DNA of 64,000 nucleotides from an uncultured Ignavibacteria bacterium (GTDB lineage Bacteria > Bacteroidota > Ignavibacteria > Kapaibacteriales > Kapaibacteriaceae), in NCBI GenBank assembly GCA_903939735.1, contig CAJAIA010000020.1, positions 1-64,000 of the forward strand, in the 5' to 3' direction. A model generated the notes under the pieces. That model was not told where the DNA came from and searched no databases. It worked only from the letters and a program-made list of their open reading frames with translations. Positions 48,397 to 57,026 of the stretch are shown piece by piece. Position numbers and translations under genes: made by a program. Within the stretch, counting starts at the first letter, position 1, and every line of letters starts with the position of its first letter.

Positions 48397-49442
48397 ATCT
48401 CCGTACGACGCTCGTTATCGCGCTATCGTTCTGCGCACTCGCAACAATCACGCAAGCGCAGGAGAAGCACCTTCGCAATATCAAGCAGCTCACGTTTGGT
48501 GGCGACAATGCAGAAGCCTATTGGAGTCCTGACGGCACGAAGCTCGCCTTCCAATCGAACTTCAAGGGATGGGGCCATTCGTGCGATCAGATTCATGCGT
48601 TGACGATTGCAGCAGCTGGTGATTCAACGTACCGTCCGCCGATGATCAGCACTGGAAAGGGGCGCACCACGTGCTCGTACTTCATGCCGAACAGTCGCGA
48701 TGTTCTCTACGCAAGCACGCATCGTCACGACGATACATGTCCGCCCGGACCACCAGAGCGCGCCGACCGCAAGTACCTATGGCAAGTACTCCCGACGTAC
48801 GACATCTACGTGGCAGATCCATCGGGCAGCGTGATCGATACGCTCACCGATCGATACGGCTACGATGCCGAAGCAACGGTTTCACCCAAGGGCGACAAAA
48901 TCGTCTTCACATCGGATCGCAGTGGCGACCTCGAATTGTGGACGATGAACATCGACGGATCGGATGTGCGACAAGTAACGAACGAGCTCGGCTATGATGG
49001 CGGCGCGTTCTTCTCTCCTGATGGAACGATGCTCGTGTACCGCTCATCGCGACCCAAGACGCCTGAGGAACAAGCCGAGTACAAGGAGCTTCTCGCGCAG
49101 GGTCTCGTCGCACCAACGAACATGGAGATCTACGTCTGCAACGTCGACGGATCAAACGTGCGACGCATCACATCTCTTGGCAAAGCGAACTGGGCGCCGT
49201 TCTTCCATCCGTCGCAGAAGAAGATCATCTTCTCATCGAACCACGCATCACCACGCGGCTACGACTTTCAGCTGTACATGATCAATGTGGATGGAACGGG
49301 GCTCGAGAAGATCACGAGCGAGAGCATCTTCAATGCATTCCCGATGTTCTCACCCGATGGCAAGTACATCGTATGGTCGAGCAATCGCAACAACCAAGGC
49401 ACGCGCGACACAAACGTGTTTGTTGCCGAGTGGGTTGATTAG
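48393..49442 (+). CDS. TolB-like PD40 propeller protein, exported
   Basis: 349 aa with signal peptide (MNLRTTLVIALSFCALATIT followed by QAQ). At least five PD40 repeats are visible: EAYWSPDGTKLAFQSN, ATVSPKGDKIVFTSD, GAFFSPDGTMLVYRSS, APFFHPSQKKIIFSSN and PMFSPDGKYIVWSSN. It is periplasmic, TolB-fold, without the TolB N-terminal domain. It is coupled to an outer-membrane barrel gene, suggesting an envelope role. Confidence 0.85.
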   Translation: MNLRTTLVIALSFCALATITQAQEKHLRNIKQLTFGGDNAEAYWSPDGTKLAFQSNFKGWGHSCDQIHALTIAAAGDSTYRPPMISTGKGRTTCSYFMPNSRDVLYASTHRHDDTCPPGPPERADRKYLWQVLPTYDIYVADPSGSVIDTLTDRYGYDAEATVSPKGDKIVFTSDRSGDLELWTMNIDGSDVRQVTNELGYDGGAFFSPDGTMLVYRSSRPKTPEEQAEYKELLAQGLVAPTNMEIYVCNVDGSNVRRITSLGKANWAPFFHPSQKKIIFSSNHASPRGYDFQLYMINVDGTGLEKITSESIFNAFPMFSPDGKYIVWSSNRNNQGTRDTNVFVAEWVD

Positions 49443-49465
49443 GAGAAGTGGCCAGTCCACATGCG

Positions 49466-51694
49466 TCACCGTGCAACGATTACCTTAAGAGCGTTTGAAG
49501 TTTGCGAGTTTCGCACAACTAAGAAATAGACGCCTTCGTTGACATTGTTGACGTCGAGTGTCACTGGCTTTCGGTCGCTTGGCATCACGAACGTTGGCAA
49601 CTGTCTCGAATAATCCCTCACTACACGACCGCTCAGGTCGCACAACTGAAGCGTTACCGTTGCCAGATCCGCTGTGGCAAACTTCCCAATATCAACGGCA
49701 AACGTTCCACTCGTGGGGTTGGGCCGAACATTCTCGAGATATACATGCGAAATGTTCTGTGCAATTTCATCAACCACAGAGGTGGGCAGACCGGACTTCA
49801 ATGAGACTGTGCAGTGTACGCCCCATTTGGGATGAACAAACACAAGGCGGTCGTGCGAATCGAATCTCACCAACGCATCGGTAGTTTCATTAAATGGCGA
49901 ACGGACTGCCCTCGGAAGTACAATGTCCGATGCAACTCTTTCACCAACTATGCGGATAAGACGCAACGACCTAGTATCGAGTATGCTAAGCGTGTCGTTA
50001 GAACTGTGGAATGCTAGGCCATATTGCTCGCGTGGTTTCAAGACTGACACTGAGCTTTGGAGCATTTCGGAAGGTGACTTCCAACGAATCAATGTTACCT
50101 TCAAACTGTCTCCAGTAACAGTCGTTGCCCACGGCATAAATACGAGGATCGCGGATGCAGAGTCGGTGCCAGCTATCCAACAGGTGGACGAAGTTGGCGC
50201 TTGAAGTGTCCAGGCATCTTTCACAGTGTCTGCAGTGACACGTCGGGGAACGACCACGAATCCAGATCCTGATCGGTTAACGACAAGCCATTCCGGCAGG
50301 GTAACAGCCTGCCTCATGAAACCTGATTGACGTGGCTCAAACACAATTGAACGCCAAGTTTCACCTTCGTCCTCGCTAACTCCAAAACCACCATTCCTGA
50401 AGTCCGTGAGATAGTTGCCCATGTTGTCAGATATCAACGGCCCCTTGAACTCAGTGCTTACAAGGCGCACACTGGCGAGATTACGATCGGTGATGAACAC
50501 CCCATTGTTGCCGGCTACAACCAGGGACGTATCAGAACGAACACGAACTGTGGAAACATCGCCGACCGTACTCAACTCCCATGGCATGTCCTTAAGATAG
50601 ATAGAGGTGCTATCATTCACTCCGGATACGCCAAACACAGTCTGCCCCGAGGATGAGCGCCTCTTCCCAAACACGACAATCGAGTCTGAGTTGATGTCAA
50701 CGGTCCAATTCGCCTCGCCTACCCATGATGGCAGAGGTCCCGACACCTTCATTGTATCCGACTCGGTCACGTGCCGAGTTGAACCATCACGATGGAACGT
50801 TAGGAGTGATCGCCCATCATAGTGAACTGCAGATAGGCTTGCTGTTGAACTAATGGCGGAATCAACTACGCGACCTCTATCTCGAGTAGGGCCTAGGGTA
50901 ATAGCAAATGTTCCTAAGAGCGGCCGAAGGCCGGACAAGACAAGCACTCGGCTACCGTCATCATTGAGGCCCATCGACGATGCAATGTAAAACAGCTCGC
51001 GACCATATTGACCGGTGACATTTGCAAACTTCTCGGACAGTCTATTCTGTTGCACAAAGCATTTACCTGCCATGCTGATGTATACCAGGGAACCGTCCTC
51101 AATAACGTGAAACTGTCGCGGCATTGCATCGAGATCAAGGATGTTCGTATCCACCGTATCTCCGGCGAACACAAGCACAGCATTTTCGTCTGTAGGTACG
51201 GCGAGGATGGTGTCTCCCTTTACTGCAATTGCATCGATTGTGGATGAAGCAATAGGTAGACTCCGAATCGTCATCACTTGGTTTCGAGTGAGACGTTTTA
51301 CCGTTCTCCCGGCCGCATACACGAGCGTGCTGTCGTGATCGACAAACAGCGAGAATACGAGCGTATCCACAACTCGAACAGAACCCAGCTGTGGCGCTGA
51401 TTCGAGTAGCCGTCCACGTGCTGTAAGTAGAAACAGACTCCCGTTCACGTACTCGATGCGACGAACGAATTCACCCTTTTGCTGCGGCAGAACGGCAAAC
51501 GTGCCGTTACGCGGGTTGAACAACGAAACACTTCCGTTAGCTCGCAGCACGCAAACACTTGTGTCCACCTGCCTTGCCTCAACGACAAACGAGTACTGGT
51601 CGGGATAGAGAGGTGCGAACCTACTTTCTTGGCACCATGACACATTGGCTGTGAATATGGTGGCCACAAGGCAAACAATCACGTGCTTCAGCAT
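49466..51694 (-). CDS. Secreted propeller-like protein with T9SS sorting domain
   Basis: 742 aa. Signal peptide MLKHVIVCLVATIFTANVSW followed by CQ. The middle contains many short beta repeats with no firm family (SEDEGETWRSI suggests a BNR-type motif). The last ~85 residues form a type A T9SS sorting domain: LENVRPNPTSGTFAVDIG, LCDLSGRVVRDY, VNEGVYFLVVRN and a final Arg. The sequence looks AT-richer than the preceding genes, as do the accessory genes to its right, so it may belong to the same acquired region. No -7 box close to the start was seen. Confidence 0.82.
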   Translation of the reverse strand: MLKHVIVCLVATIFTANVSWCQESRFAPLYPDQYSFVVEARQVDTSVCVLRANGSVSLFNPRNGTFAVLPQQKGEFVRRIEYVNGSLFLLTARGRLLESAPQLGSVRVVDTLVFSLFVDHDSTLVYAAGRTVKRLTRNQVMTIRSLPIASSTIDAIAVKGDTILAVPTDENAVLVFAGDTVDTNILDLDAMPRQFHVIEDGSLVYISMAGKCFVQQNRLSEKFANVTGQYGRELFYIASSMGLNDDGSRVLVLSGLRPLLGTFAITLGPTRDRGRVVDSAISSTASLSAVHYDGRSLLTFHRDGSTRHVTESDTMKVSGPLPSWVGEANWTVDINSDSIVVFGKRRSSSGQTVFGVSGVNDSTSIYLKDMPWELSTVGDVSTVRVRSDTSLVVAGNNGVFITDRNLASVRLVSTEFKGPLISDNMGNYLTDFRNGGFGVSEDEGETWRSIVFEPRQSGFMRQAVTLPEWLVVNRSGSGFVVVPRRVTADTVKDAWTLQAPTSSTCWIAGTDSASAILVFMPWATTVTGDSLKVTLIRWKSPSEMLQSSVSVLKPREQYGLAFHSSNDTLSILDTRSLRLIRIVGERVASDIVLPRAVRSPFNETTDALVRFDSHDRLVFVHPKWGVHCTVSLKSGLPTSVVDEIAQNISHVYLENVRPNPTSGTFAVDIGKFATADLATVTLQLCDLSGRVVRDYSRQLPTFVMPSDRKPVTLDVNNVNEGVYFLVVRNSQTSNALKVIVAR

Positions 51695-51786
51695 ATCAGA
51701 GTAGGGCTCGTGTCACAATCAGCGGTTTAGTTACTGTCGCAGGTATTCACGTTACAGTCGTTACAGGGGGCTAATCTCTGGGCACA

Positions 51787-51821
51787 ACATAAACGAGAAA
51801 CATAAACGAGAAACACAAACG
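51787..51821. repeat. 13-bp tandem repeat
   Basis: ACATAAACGAGAA occurs at 51787-51799 and 51800-51812, followed by a partial third copy (ACACAAACG). It lies 3 bp from the end of the broken selD tail. Confidence 0.6.
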
Positions 51822-51823
51822 TA

Positions 51824-52157
51824 TCACACTCCTGAGACAATCAGCACGGCATTTCCCTGTTCTGCACGCTCCCGAATTACACCAATGGAGTGAAGTGCGC
51901 CGAGTCCAAGCACAGACGCAACCGCAACAAATGCATCAACATGCGCAGGATCGACACTCACCAACAGTCCACCGCTTGTTTGCGGATCGCAGAGCACTGC
52001 ACGTTGCTCGTCTGTGAGCGCACTGATGCGATGACCATACGCTGCGAAATTGCGATTGGTACCACCAGGCACGCAGCCTTGTGCGACGTAGGAACGAATC
52101 GCTGCATCATCGATGAGTGGCACCGCTGATGCGTCGAGCAACGCAGTGCACGATGCT
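51824..52157 (-). pseudogene. Broken selD 3' end, copy A (distinct C-terminal tail)
   Basis: On the minus strand this encodes the last third of SelD ([35 protein letters not shown]) and ends at a stop at 51824. It lacks everything upstream of the 19-bp junction sequence at 52139-52157. About 200 bp are nearly identical to the intact gene, but the last ~40 residues differ ([20 protein letters not shown] in A). It may be the displaced original 3' end of the selD locus after an insertion. No start or ribosome-binding signal. Confidence 0.85.
52139..52157. repeat. 19-bp junction repeat, copy 1
   Basis: CAACGCAGTGCACGATGCT. Joins selD tail A to the small peptide segment. Identical copies at 54392, 56904 and 57327. 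Confidence 0.9.
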
Positions 52158-52180
52158 GCTGCCTTTATTTTCCTAATCCA

Positions 52181-52306
52181 TTACTGCAGTATACTGCGGG
52201 CCAGACCCTTCTCGGCGTAGTTCTGTTGATCGATCCGGATATACTTGCTGGTAGGGATTCTGTACTTCTCCGGCAGAGTGGACAGTGGTGTGGTAGATGA
52301 GGCCAT
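52181..52306 (-). CDS. 41-aa peptide gene segment, full-length copy
   Basis: ATG at 52306 preceded by AAGGA-like sequence; the product starts MASSTTPLSTLPEKYR and continues IPTSKYIRIDQQNYAEKGLA. Its last 26 residues recur, with changes, next to the selD tails at 54.2 kb and 57.0 kb. It could be a real small protein or the C-terminal end of a lost mobile-element protein. The stop region contains the perfect palindrome GCAGTATACTGC. Confidence 0.4.
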   Translation of the reverse strand: MASSTTPLSTLPEKYRIPTSKYIRIDQQNYAEKGLARSILQ

Positions 52307-52409
52307 TTTCCTTGCAATCGGTGGAAAATCAATGTAACATGCCTCTGCCGAGGGGGCTAGATCGGTTGTTTGATGGGAGAGATACGTAGTTGACTGCGCG
52401 GAGGAATCG

Positions 52410-54014
52410 ATGCGCGATTATTGCTGTAGGCTGATTGTTGCCGTTGCCCTTGCGACCTTGGTTGGGCTTTGTCCGGCAGTTGCTGACGCGCAGGAGATCT
52501 TGCGTGGGGGCGAGGTGATACTAACGACAAGAAGTGTAAGTCACCAGACGGTTGTAATCGGGCCAGACAGTGTCTGTGTATATGCTCGTACTTACTCCGG
52601 CGATAGTACACCAGTTGTACTTCATCAGTTCGACGCAAAGAGGCGTTTCTGGGACTCCATTCCGTTTGGAGGCAGGCTCCTATATGCTGCCAACGGTGGC
52701 CTCATGGCAGGCTACGAGACCTTGTTTGACTCTGCCACCTCCGGCTTTGTGAGGAAGATCTGGATCGGCCGGACGATCAACGACATCCGAACTGTGATTG
52801 CTGGAGACTCGGGCGACATCCCCTCCACCAGTCGGATCATCGACATCGTGGCCCATCCGTACAGCCCAGCGGTGGCGATCGTTAAGCTGGGTAACTATCC
52901 CCGGGACTTTCAGCATGCGTTCATCACAACGGATGCGGGCATCACGTGGCGGACGTTCGACCCACCAACAAAGGCCGGTGACTTCCGGAGGTTGTACTAC
53001 TATGGGTTCGACGCGCGGTATCCAACCCGTATCCATATCGCGGTGGAGCGCGATGCAGGCTTCGGGTTCGAGACTCTCGGTACCCGCACGGTATACACCG
53101 AGGACTTTGGGCAGTCGTGGACCGATACACTGCGGTACGTCAATGGTGAGCCAATGCCGGTGATGGAGCCGTGCATAGAACAAGGTGTTGGCATCTGGAG
53201 CAAGGTAGGAGGTCTGGTGTATGAGGATCCTACAGCCAACGGAGCGCCAAAGCACTGGTGGCTCACATCGGACTCGTTGTTTCTCGAGCCGGGCGAGGCG
53301 CCGAGAAGGGTCCAACTGCCGTGGCTTGAGAATGCACGAAGGTGTATAGCACCAGGTTCCGATACAAACGTAGTAACGTTTGAGTACTATTATCAATGGC
53401 ACCTTAGCTATCACCAGAAGTGGCCGGACATCGTTGTGCTGTCCTTTGATTGCAGGTATCGGGTGGACACGGGACTTGTTCGTGAGATATTTGTTGCGAT
53501 GACGAATGATTTCGGTAAGTCTTGGTCGTTACTTGCGCGAATCAAGGCGAATACAATGCGGGACGAATTCGATTATGTCGAACTCGATGACATCGATCTC
53601 GACCCGTCCGGCCCGCACATATACGTGTCATATCGTCATACAAGATATCAGGTCATTGAAGGTCGTACCCAATTCTTCGGCGCTGCCTACACGGTGCGCT
53701 GGAGCAACATCCCCACCGGAGTCGAGGACCACGGTGTTGCCCATCCAGGACCATTGGTCCTCCGTACCTCGCCGAATCCGGTATCCGGATCCGCCACACT
53801 GCGTGTGAATGTTGAATCGTCGCTGGAGCTGTCTTCCGTGAAGGATGTTGCGATCTACGACGCTAGCGGGTCACTTTCCGCTACGTGTGGTGCACACATC
53901 GTATCCGACAAGGCGTTCGATGTCAAACTGCCTGGGCTCGTGCCCGGGGTGTATATCCTCGTCATACGCACGGCATACTTAACGAATACAATAGGGTTTG
54001 TAGTTCTGGACTAG
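52410..54014 (+). CDS. Secreted BNR/sialidase-like propeller with T9SS sorting domain
   Basis: 534 aa. Signal peptide MRDYCCRLIVAVALATLVGL followed by CPAVADAQ. BNR (Asp-box-like) repeats: TTDAGITWRTFD, TEDFGQSWTDTL, TNDFGKSWSLLA. The C-terminal domain (LRTSPNPVSGSATLRVN, IYDASGSLSATC, LVPGVYILVIRT) is a T9SS type A tail. No sialidase catalytic residues could be identified. It lies between two broken selD tails and is the cargo of the left cassette. Confidence 0.83.
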   Translation: MRDYCCRLIVAVALATLVGLCPAVADAQEILRGGEVILTTRSVSHQTVVIGPDSVCVYARTYSGDSTPVVLHQFDAKRRFWDSIPFGGRLLYAANGGLMAGYETLFDSATSGFVRKIWIGRTINDIRTVIAGDSGDIPSTSRIIDIVAHPYSPAVAIVKLGNYPRDFQHAFITTDAGITWRTFDPPTKAGDFRRLYYYGFDARYPTRIHIAVERDAGFGFETLGTRTVYTEDFGQSWTDTLRYVNGEPMPVMEPCIEQGVGIWSKVGGLVYEDPTANGAPKHWWLTSDSLFLEPGEAPRRVQLPWLENARRCIAPGSDTNVVTFEYYYQWHLSYHQKWPDIVVLSFDCRYRVDTGLVREIFVAMTNDFGKSWSLLARIKANTMRDEFDYVELDDIDLDPSGPHIYVSYRHTRYQVIEGRTQFFGAAYTVRWSNIPTGVEDHGVAHPGPLVLRTSPNPVSGSATLRVNVESSLELSSVKDVAIYDASGSLSATCGAHIVSDKAFDVKLPGLVPGVYILVIRTAYLTNTIGFVVLD

Positions 54015-54074
54015 GGTAGGCCAGGACCATTTCATGTTTTAGTTGCTAGGAGGTCGTCATGTATGCTTTTAGGA

Positions 54075-54095
54075 ACGCCGCGATGTTCGCGGCGT
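54075..54095. other. 9-bp perfect hairpin
   Basis: ACGCCGCGA pairs with TCGCGGCGT around a TGT loop. There is no T-run, so a terminator is uncertain. It sits 10 bp before the cassette boundary and could mark an element end. Confidence 0.5.
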
Positions 54096-54103
54096 ATATG
54101 ATC

Positions 54104-54217
54104 AGATGCTGCACCCTTTACTTCCATATCCATGACTGCAGTGTACTGTGGTCAGTACCGATCTTCTCGGCGCAGTACTGTTGTCCGATACAGAAATACT
54201 TACTGGTTGGGATACGA
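54104..54217 (-). repeat. Small-peptide segment, copy B
   Basis: Minus-strand sequence nearly identical to 56917-57026. It encodes RIPTSKYFCIGQQ and then differs (YCAEKIGTDHSTLQ), and it has lost the stop present in copies A and C. Immediately downstream of selD tail B. Confidence 0.75.
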
Positions 54218-54410
54218 TTAACCTATCTGAACAGCGACCTCTGTTCGAGCCGACATTACGCCGATCGAAGTAGCTGATATCGTGTTGTTCTGCGCACATA
54301 CCGCAACAAATTCATCAACATACGCAGGATCGACACTCACCAACAGTCCACCGCTTGTTTGCGGATCGCACAGCACCGCTGATGCGTCGAGCAACGCAGT
54401 GCACGATGCT
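54218..54410 (-). pseudogene. Broken selD 3' end, copy B, internally deleted
   Basis: Same C-terminal tail as intact SelD ([21 protein letters not shown]), but 126 bp (42 codons) are missing. The deletion runs between two GCACCGC direct repeats that are seen intact at 57182-57188 and 57308-57314, fused here at 54373-54379. The copy starts at the 19-bp junction. Only a few substitutions separate it from the intact gene, so the duplication is recent. Confidence 0.85.
54392..54410. repeat. 19-bp junction repeat, copy 2
   Basis: CAACGCAGTGCACGATGCT, in the same orientation as copies 1, 3 and 4. It separates selD tail B from the thioredoxin-like gene. Confidence 0.9.
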
Positions 54411-54445
54411 ACCACTTGCTGGTAGGAGATAGGGACCTCCAATTA

Positions 54446-55909
54446 TTAACGCTTAGCAACCCGTCGAACAAAGTCCACAACGTTCTCAATCTCAATGTCT
54501 CTCGCGATTATCTCGCCCCCTCTTCCAAGAATGAGAATTGTCGGGAATGATGTTATAGCCAACTGATCAGCTAGCCTCTTGATGCTACCCTGGGATTTAT
54601 GAGCAAACAACTGTTCTCCGCTCCTGTTCTGAGAAAAACGCTTCCAGATCGGGAAACGAGCACTATTCTCACACGCTATGTGAATAGTCCGAAACCCCAT
54701 GGACTCGATAGTGTCTGCAGTGGCCTCAACCAGATCGTAGCTATCGATACAGGGCTTGCACCAAGTGCCCCAAAAGTGGAGCATGTACATCGAATCAGGA
54801 TTAATCTCACGAGTAATGATGACAGAGTCATACCGTGTGCCCTCAAACGAATCTATGACCTTCGTTGAAAGAGCGTCGCATAAACTTTGCAGATCGATTC
54901 GAAGTCTGCTACAGAAGTACGAAGAGTCAGTTTCGGCAAGGCTCATGAGGTAACGTGGCAACTCCTCCGTACACCGTTCGAAGTGAAAACCTGGAACAAC
55001 CGACGATCTCTGATACAAACCATACCCTACTTCACACGCACAGGACTCTCCAGCAATTGAGAGCACCTTTTTCGCAACGTCTAGAGATAGTCGTCTGTCT
55101 AAAGTGCCATCTTTGGAGCGCATCCATTTCGGCATTTGGTAGGCCGACGCATATGCAATACTCCTTACCATCATATATGCCTCATTAGACAATGATATCA
55201 TGCGCAGAGATCTCGCTCCCTTTCTCGACTCGAATACCTCGCGTCTTCCATTTGTAGATGTCTCTGCTTCGACTCTTGCAGAGTCCGATTCAGCCTCGTA
55301 TCGCGTCTGCACGGAATTGATGTACCAACGGACAGGTTCAATCACACTGTCACGAATAACTGCCTTTTGAAATGGCATGTAGAACATGTCTGATAGTGTG
55401 GCCTCCGCTATGTTCAGCTGCTTATTGATCTCAGCGTACGCCTGAGAGAGCATGGCCGATGAGGCAACTATAGGCCATACTGCACGAGTGAGATGCCTTA
55501 CCGCTTCGCTATATCGCTCAATCACCGGATCATTTGCCTGTGCAGACGCGTGATAGCATGTGAAACGAACAACTAGCGAATCGTGAAGCAAGGGATTTAT
55601 GAAAAATTCCCGCGCATATGCTCCCTCAGGGAGATAAATGTTTGCATGGTACGCCTTGCTCTTATCGAGTTCAATGCTGAAGAATTGATTCAATGGACCG
55701 CTATACAATGTGTCACCACTACTCGCCAGGGTCAATTGCCAATTCACGTTACTGCTCAGGTTATCGATGCGTAACGTAATCTCTTTGGACTCTATTTTGC
55801 GAAGCACTTGTGCAGGTACGTATTGGCAGGTAAATACCACCTGAAACAAAATCACCAGCCATACTCTATTGATATAGCTGGCGTTGCATACATTGTACTC
55901 AGAGATCAT
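54446..55909 (-). CDS. Exported thioredoxin-like (TlpA/ResA-type) protein
   Basis: 487 aa. An N-terminal hydrophobic segment (VWLVILFQVVFTCQYVPAQ) acts as signal or anchor. The first ~330 residues are a poorly conserved helical region like the N-terminal domain of Bacteroidota TlpA-like proteins. The C-terminal ~140 residues are a thioredoxin fold with FWGTWCKPCID (CxxC redox pair) and the cis-Pro region ITSFPTILIL. Its ATG overlaps the stop of the Cys-rich gene (TAATG), so the two are translated together. AT-rich and lacking a leaderless-type box, unlike native genes. Confidence 0.82.
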   Translation of the reverse strand: MISEYNVCNASYINRVWLVILFQVVFTCQYVPAQVLRKIESKEITLRIDNLSSNVNWQLTLASSGDTLYSGPLNQFFSIELDKSKAYHANIYLPEGAYAREFFINPLLHDSLVVRFTCYHASAQANDPVIERYSEAVRHLTRAVWPIVASSAMLSQAYAEINKQLNIAEATLSDMFYMPFQKAVIRDSVIEPVRWYINSVQTRYEAESDSARVEAETSTNGRREVFESRKGARSLRMISLSNEAYMMVRSIAYASAYQMPKWMRSKDGTLDRRLSLDVAKKVLSIAGESCACEVGYGLYQRSSVVPGFHFERCTEELPRYLMSLAETDSSYFCSRLRIDLQSLCDALSTKVIDSFEGTRYDSVIITREINPDSMYMLHFWGTWCKPCIDSYDLVEATADTIESMGFRTIHIACENSARFPIWKRFSQNRSGEQLFAHKSQGSIKRLADQLAITSFPTILILGRGGEIIARDIEIENVVDFVRRVAKR

Positions 55910-56379
55910 TAGTTGAACGACCCCAAGTAGCCAGGTGCTGCCTGAGGGTCGCTTGTGAGAACGCATTCGACTCTGTTCCCGTTACAATCTCCCCCACAAA
56001 CTGGTGGTAGAGAACACGGATCGTAGTTACAAGCCGGGTGGCTGCATCTGTGAACCATTCCGCCCGCCCCATTGAAGATATACGAGTTTCCACCTGAAAC
56101 AGTCAGTGCAATCCAACAGGTAAACGCTTTGCCGGACTTAACACCGCGCCCCCACAAAAACCAGTTTGACCCAGACTTGACAAGGTCTATAGTAGTCGGA
56201 GACACCGTCGACCCGTCGTTGAACTCTTGTTCAAAGGCGCTAGCGAGAGTCACCTTGCTTGCTGAGAACGTGTACGTACCTCCACTGATTGTCGCTACAA
56301 CGGTCTGTGAATGTGCGCTCGATACAAGTGCAACGAGCGCTACACCTGTCAACAGAATCGCACGGATGAACTTTCTCAT
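55909..56379 (-). CDS. Small secreted cysteine-rich protein
   Basis: 156 aa. Signal peptide MRKFIRAILLTGVALVALVS followed by SAHSQ. The mature protein has seven cysteines; six are packed in the C-terminal part (HRCSHPACNYDPCSLPPVCG, then GDCNGNRVEC), suggesting a disulfide-stabilised knot. A GGAG Shine-Dalgarno lies ~7 nt before the ATG, unusual here and consistent with foreign origin. No family recognised. It is directly coupled to a thioredoxin-like protein that could form or reduce its disulfides. ATG 56391 is an alternative start four codons upstream. Confidence 0.7.
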   Translation of the reverse strand: MRKFIRAILLTGVALVALVSSAHSQTVVATISGGTYTFSASKVTLASAFEQEFNDGSTVSPTTIDLVKSGSNWFLWGRGVKSGKAFTCWIALTVSGGNSYIFNGAGGMVHRCSHPACNYDPCSLPPVCGGDCNGNRVECVLTSDPQAAPGYLGSFN

Positions 56380-56520
56380 ATACATCTCCAAATTGAGTGA
56401 AATAGATAGTATTGTCCACTTTGTTTGTAGTTGGACTCTTGATCGTATGTTGATTGAAAGCCAGTGAATTGTATAGATACCTCCATATGCTGTAGATGAT
56501 GCATACTGTGATTGCGTGAT

Positions 56521-56820
56521 TTAGGAGGCCAGTTTCAGAACACCGTCATTGTATTCGATCCCGTGAAGAATACTGGCGGCGTGAACGAATCCATCAATCC
56601 TCCGCCATGTCTTCTCTGCCTGTTTCGCGAGCATGAACATCATTCTAACTGCAGCCTCTCCTGGGCCGTTAGCGTTGGTCTACTTACTCCATTGTCTGAT
56701 CGAAGCTAACATTGATTCAATCTCGTTCGTCGGCTCTATGGACCTAAAGTGTTCGGCTATACTTGACGACGCAGTGAGAACATACACCAACATATTTACA
56801 CGAGCAAACGTAATCCACAT
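56521..56820 (-). pseudogene. IS256-family transposase remnant (C-terminal third)
   Basis: About 100 codons in one frame with an internal TAG at 56680-56682. The translation carries the C-terminal signature of Mutator/IS256 transposases: EHFRSIEPTNEIESMLASIR (canonical EHW..lRTTNPIESTFATVR), then MMFMLAKQAEKTWRRIDG and HGIEYNDGVL. The N-terminal part with most of the DDE residues is absent. No terminal inverted repeats were found by eye. The rest of 56392-56903 shows no gene. Confidence 0.75.
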
Positions 56821-56903
56821 TGGTCGTGCGGGCAACAGAGAGCACGACGAAACACAGCTCCAGGCTCTGTCACCCTATTCGGCATGATCTCCGCTATACG
56901 ATG

Positions 56904-56922
56904 CAACGCAGTGCACGATGCT
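56904..56922. repeat. 19-bp junction repeat, copy 3
   Basis: CAACGCAGTGCACGATGCT, at the outer edge of the segment next to intact selD, followed by GCACCCTTTACTTCC as at copy B. Confidence 0.9.
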
Positions 56923-56944
56923 GCACCCTTTACTTCCATATCCA

Positions 56945-57025
56945 TTACTGCAGTGTACCGAGTGCCATACCCTTCTCGGCGAGGTTCTGTTGTCCGATAC
57001 AGAAATACTTACTGGTTGGGATACG
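56945..57025 (-). repeat. Small-peptide segment, copy C
   Basis: Minus-strand 26-codon stretch RIPTSKYFCIGQQNLAEKGM and on to a TAA stop at 56945, lying directly behind the selD stop. It lacks the start codon and the first 15 codons of copy A. Confidence 0.75.
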
Positions 57026-57026
57026 A

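Noticed and set aside
52357-52638. Minus-strand frame overlapping the propeller gene start
   Set aside because: It overlaps the signal peptide of the plus-strand T9SS protein and has Arg/Gln-rich shadow composition.
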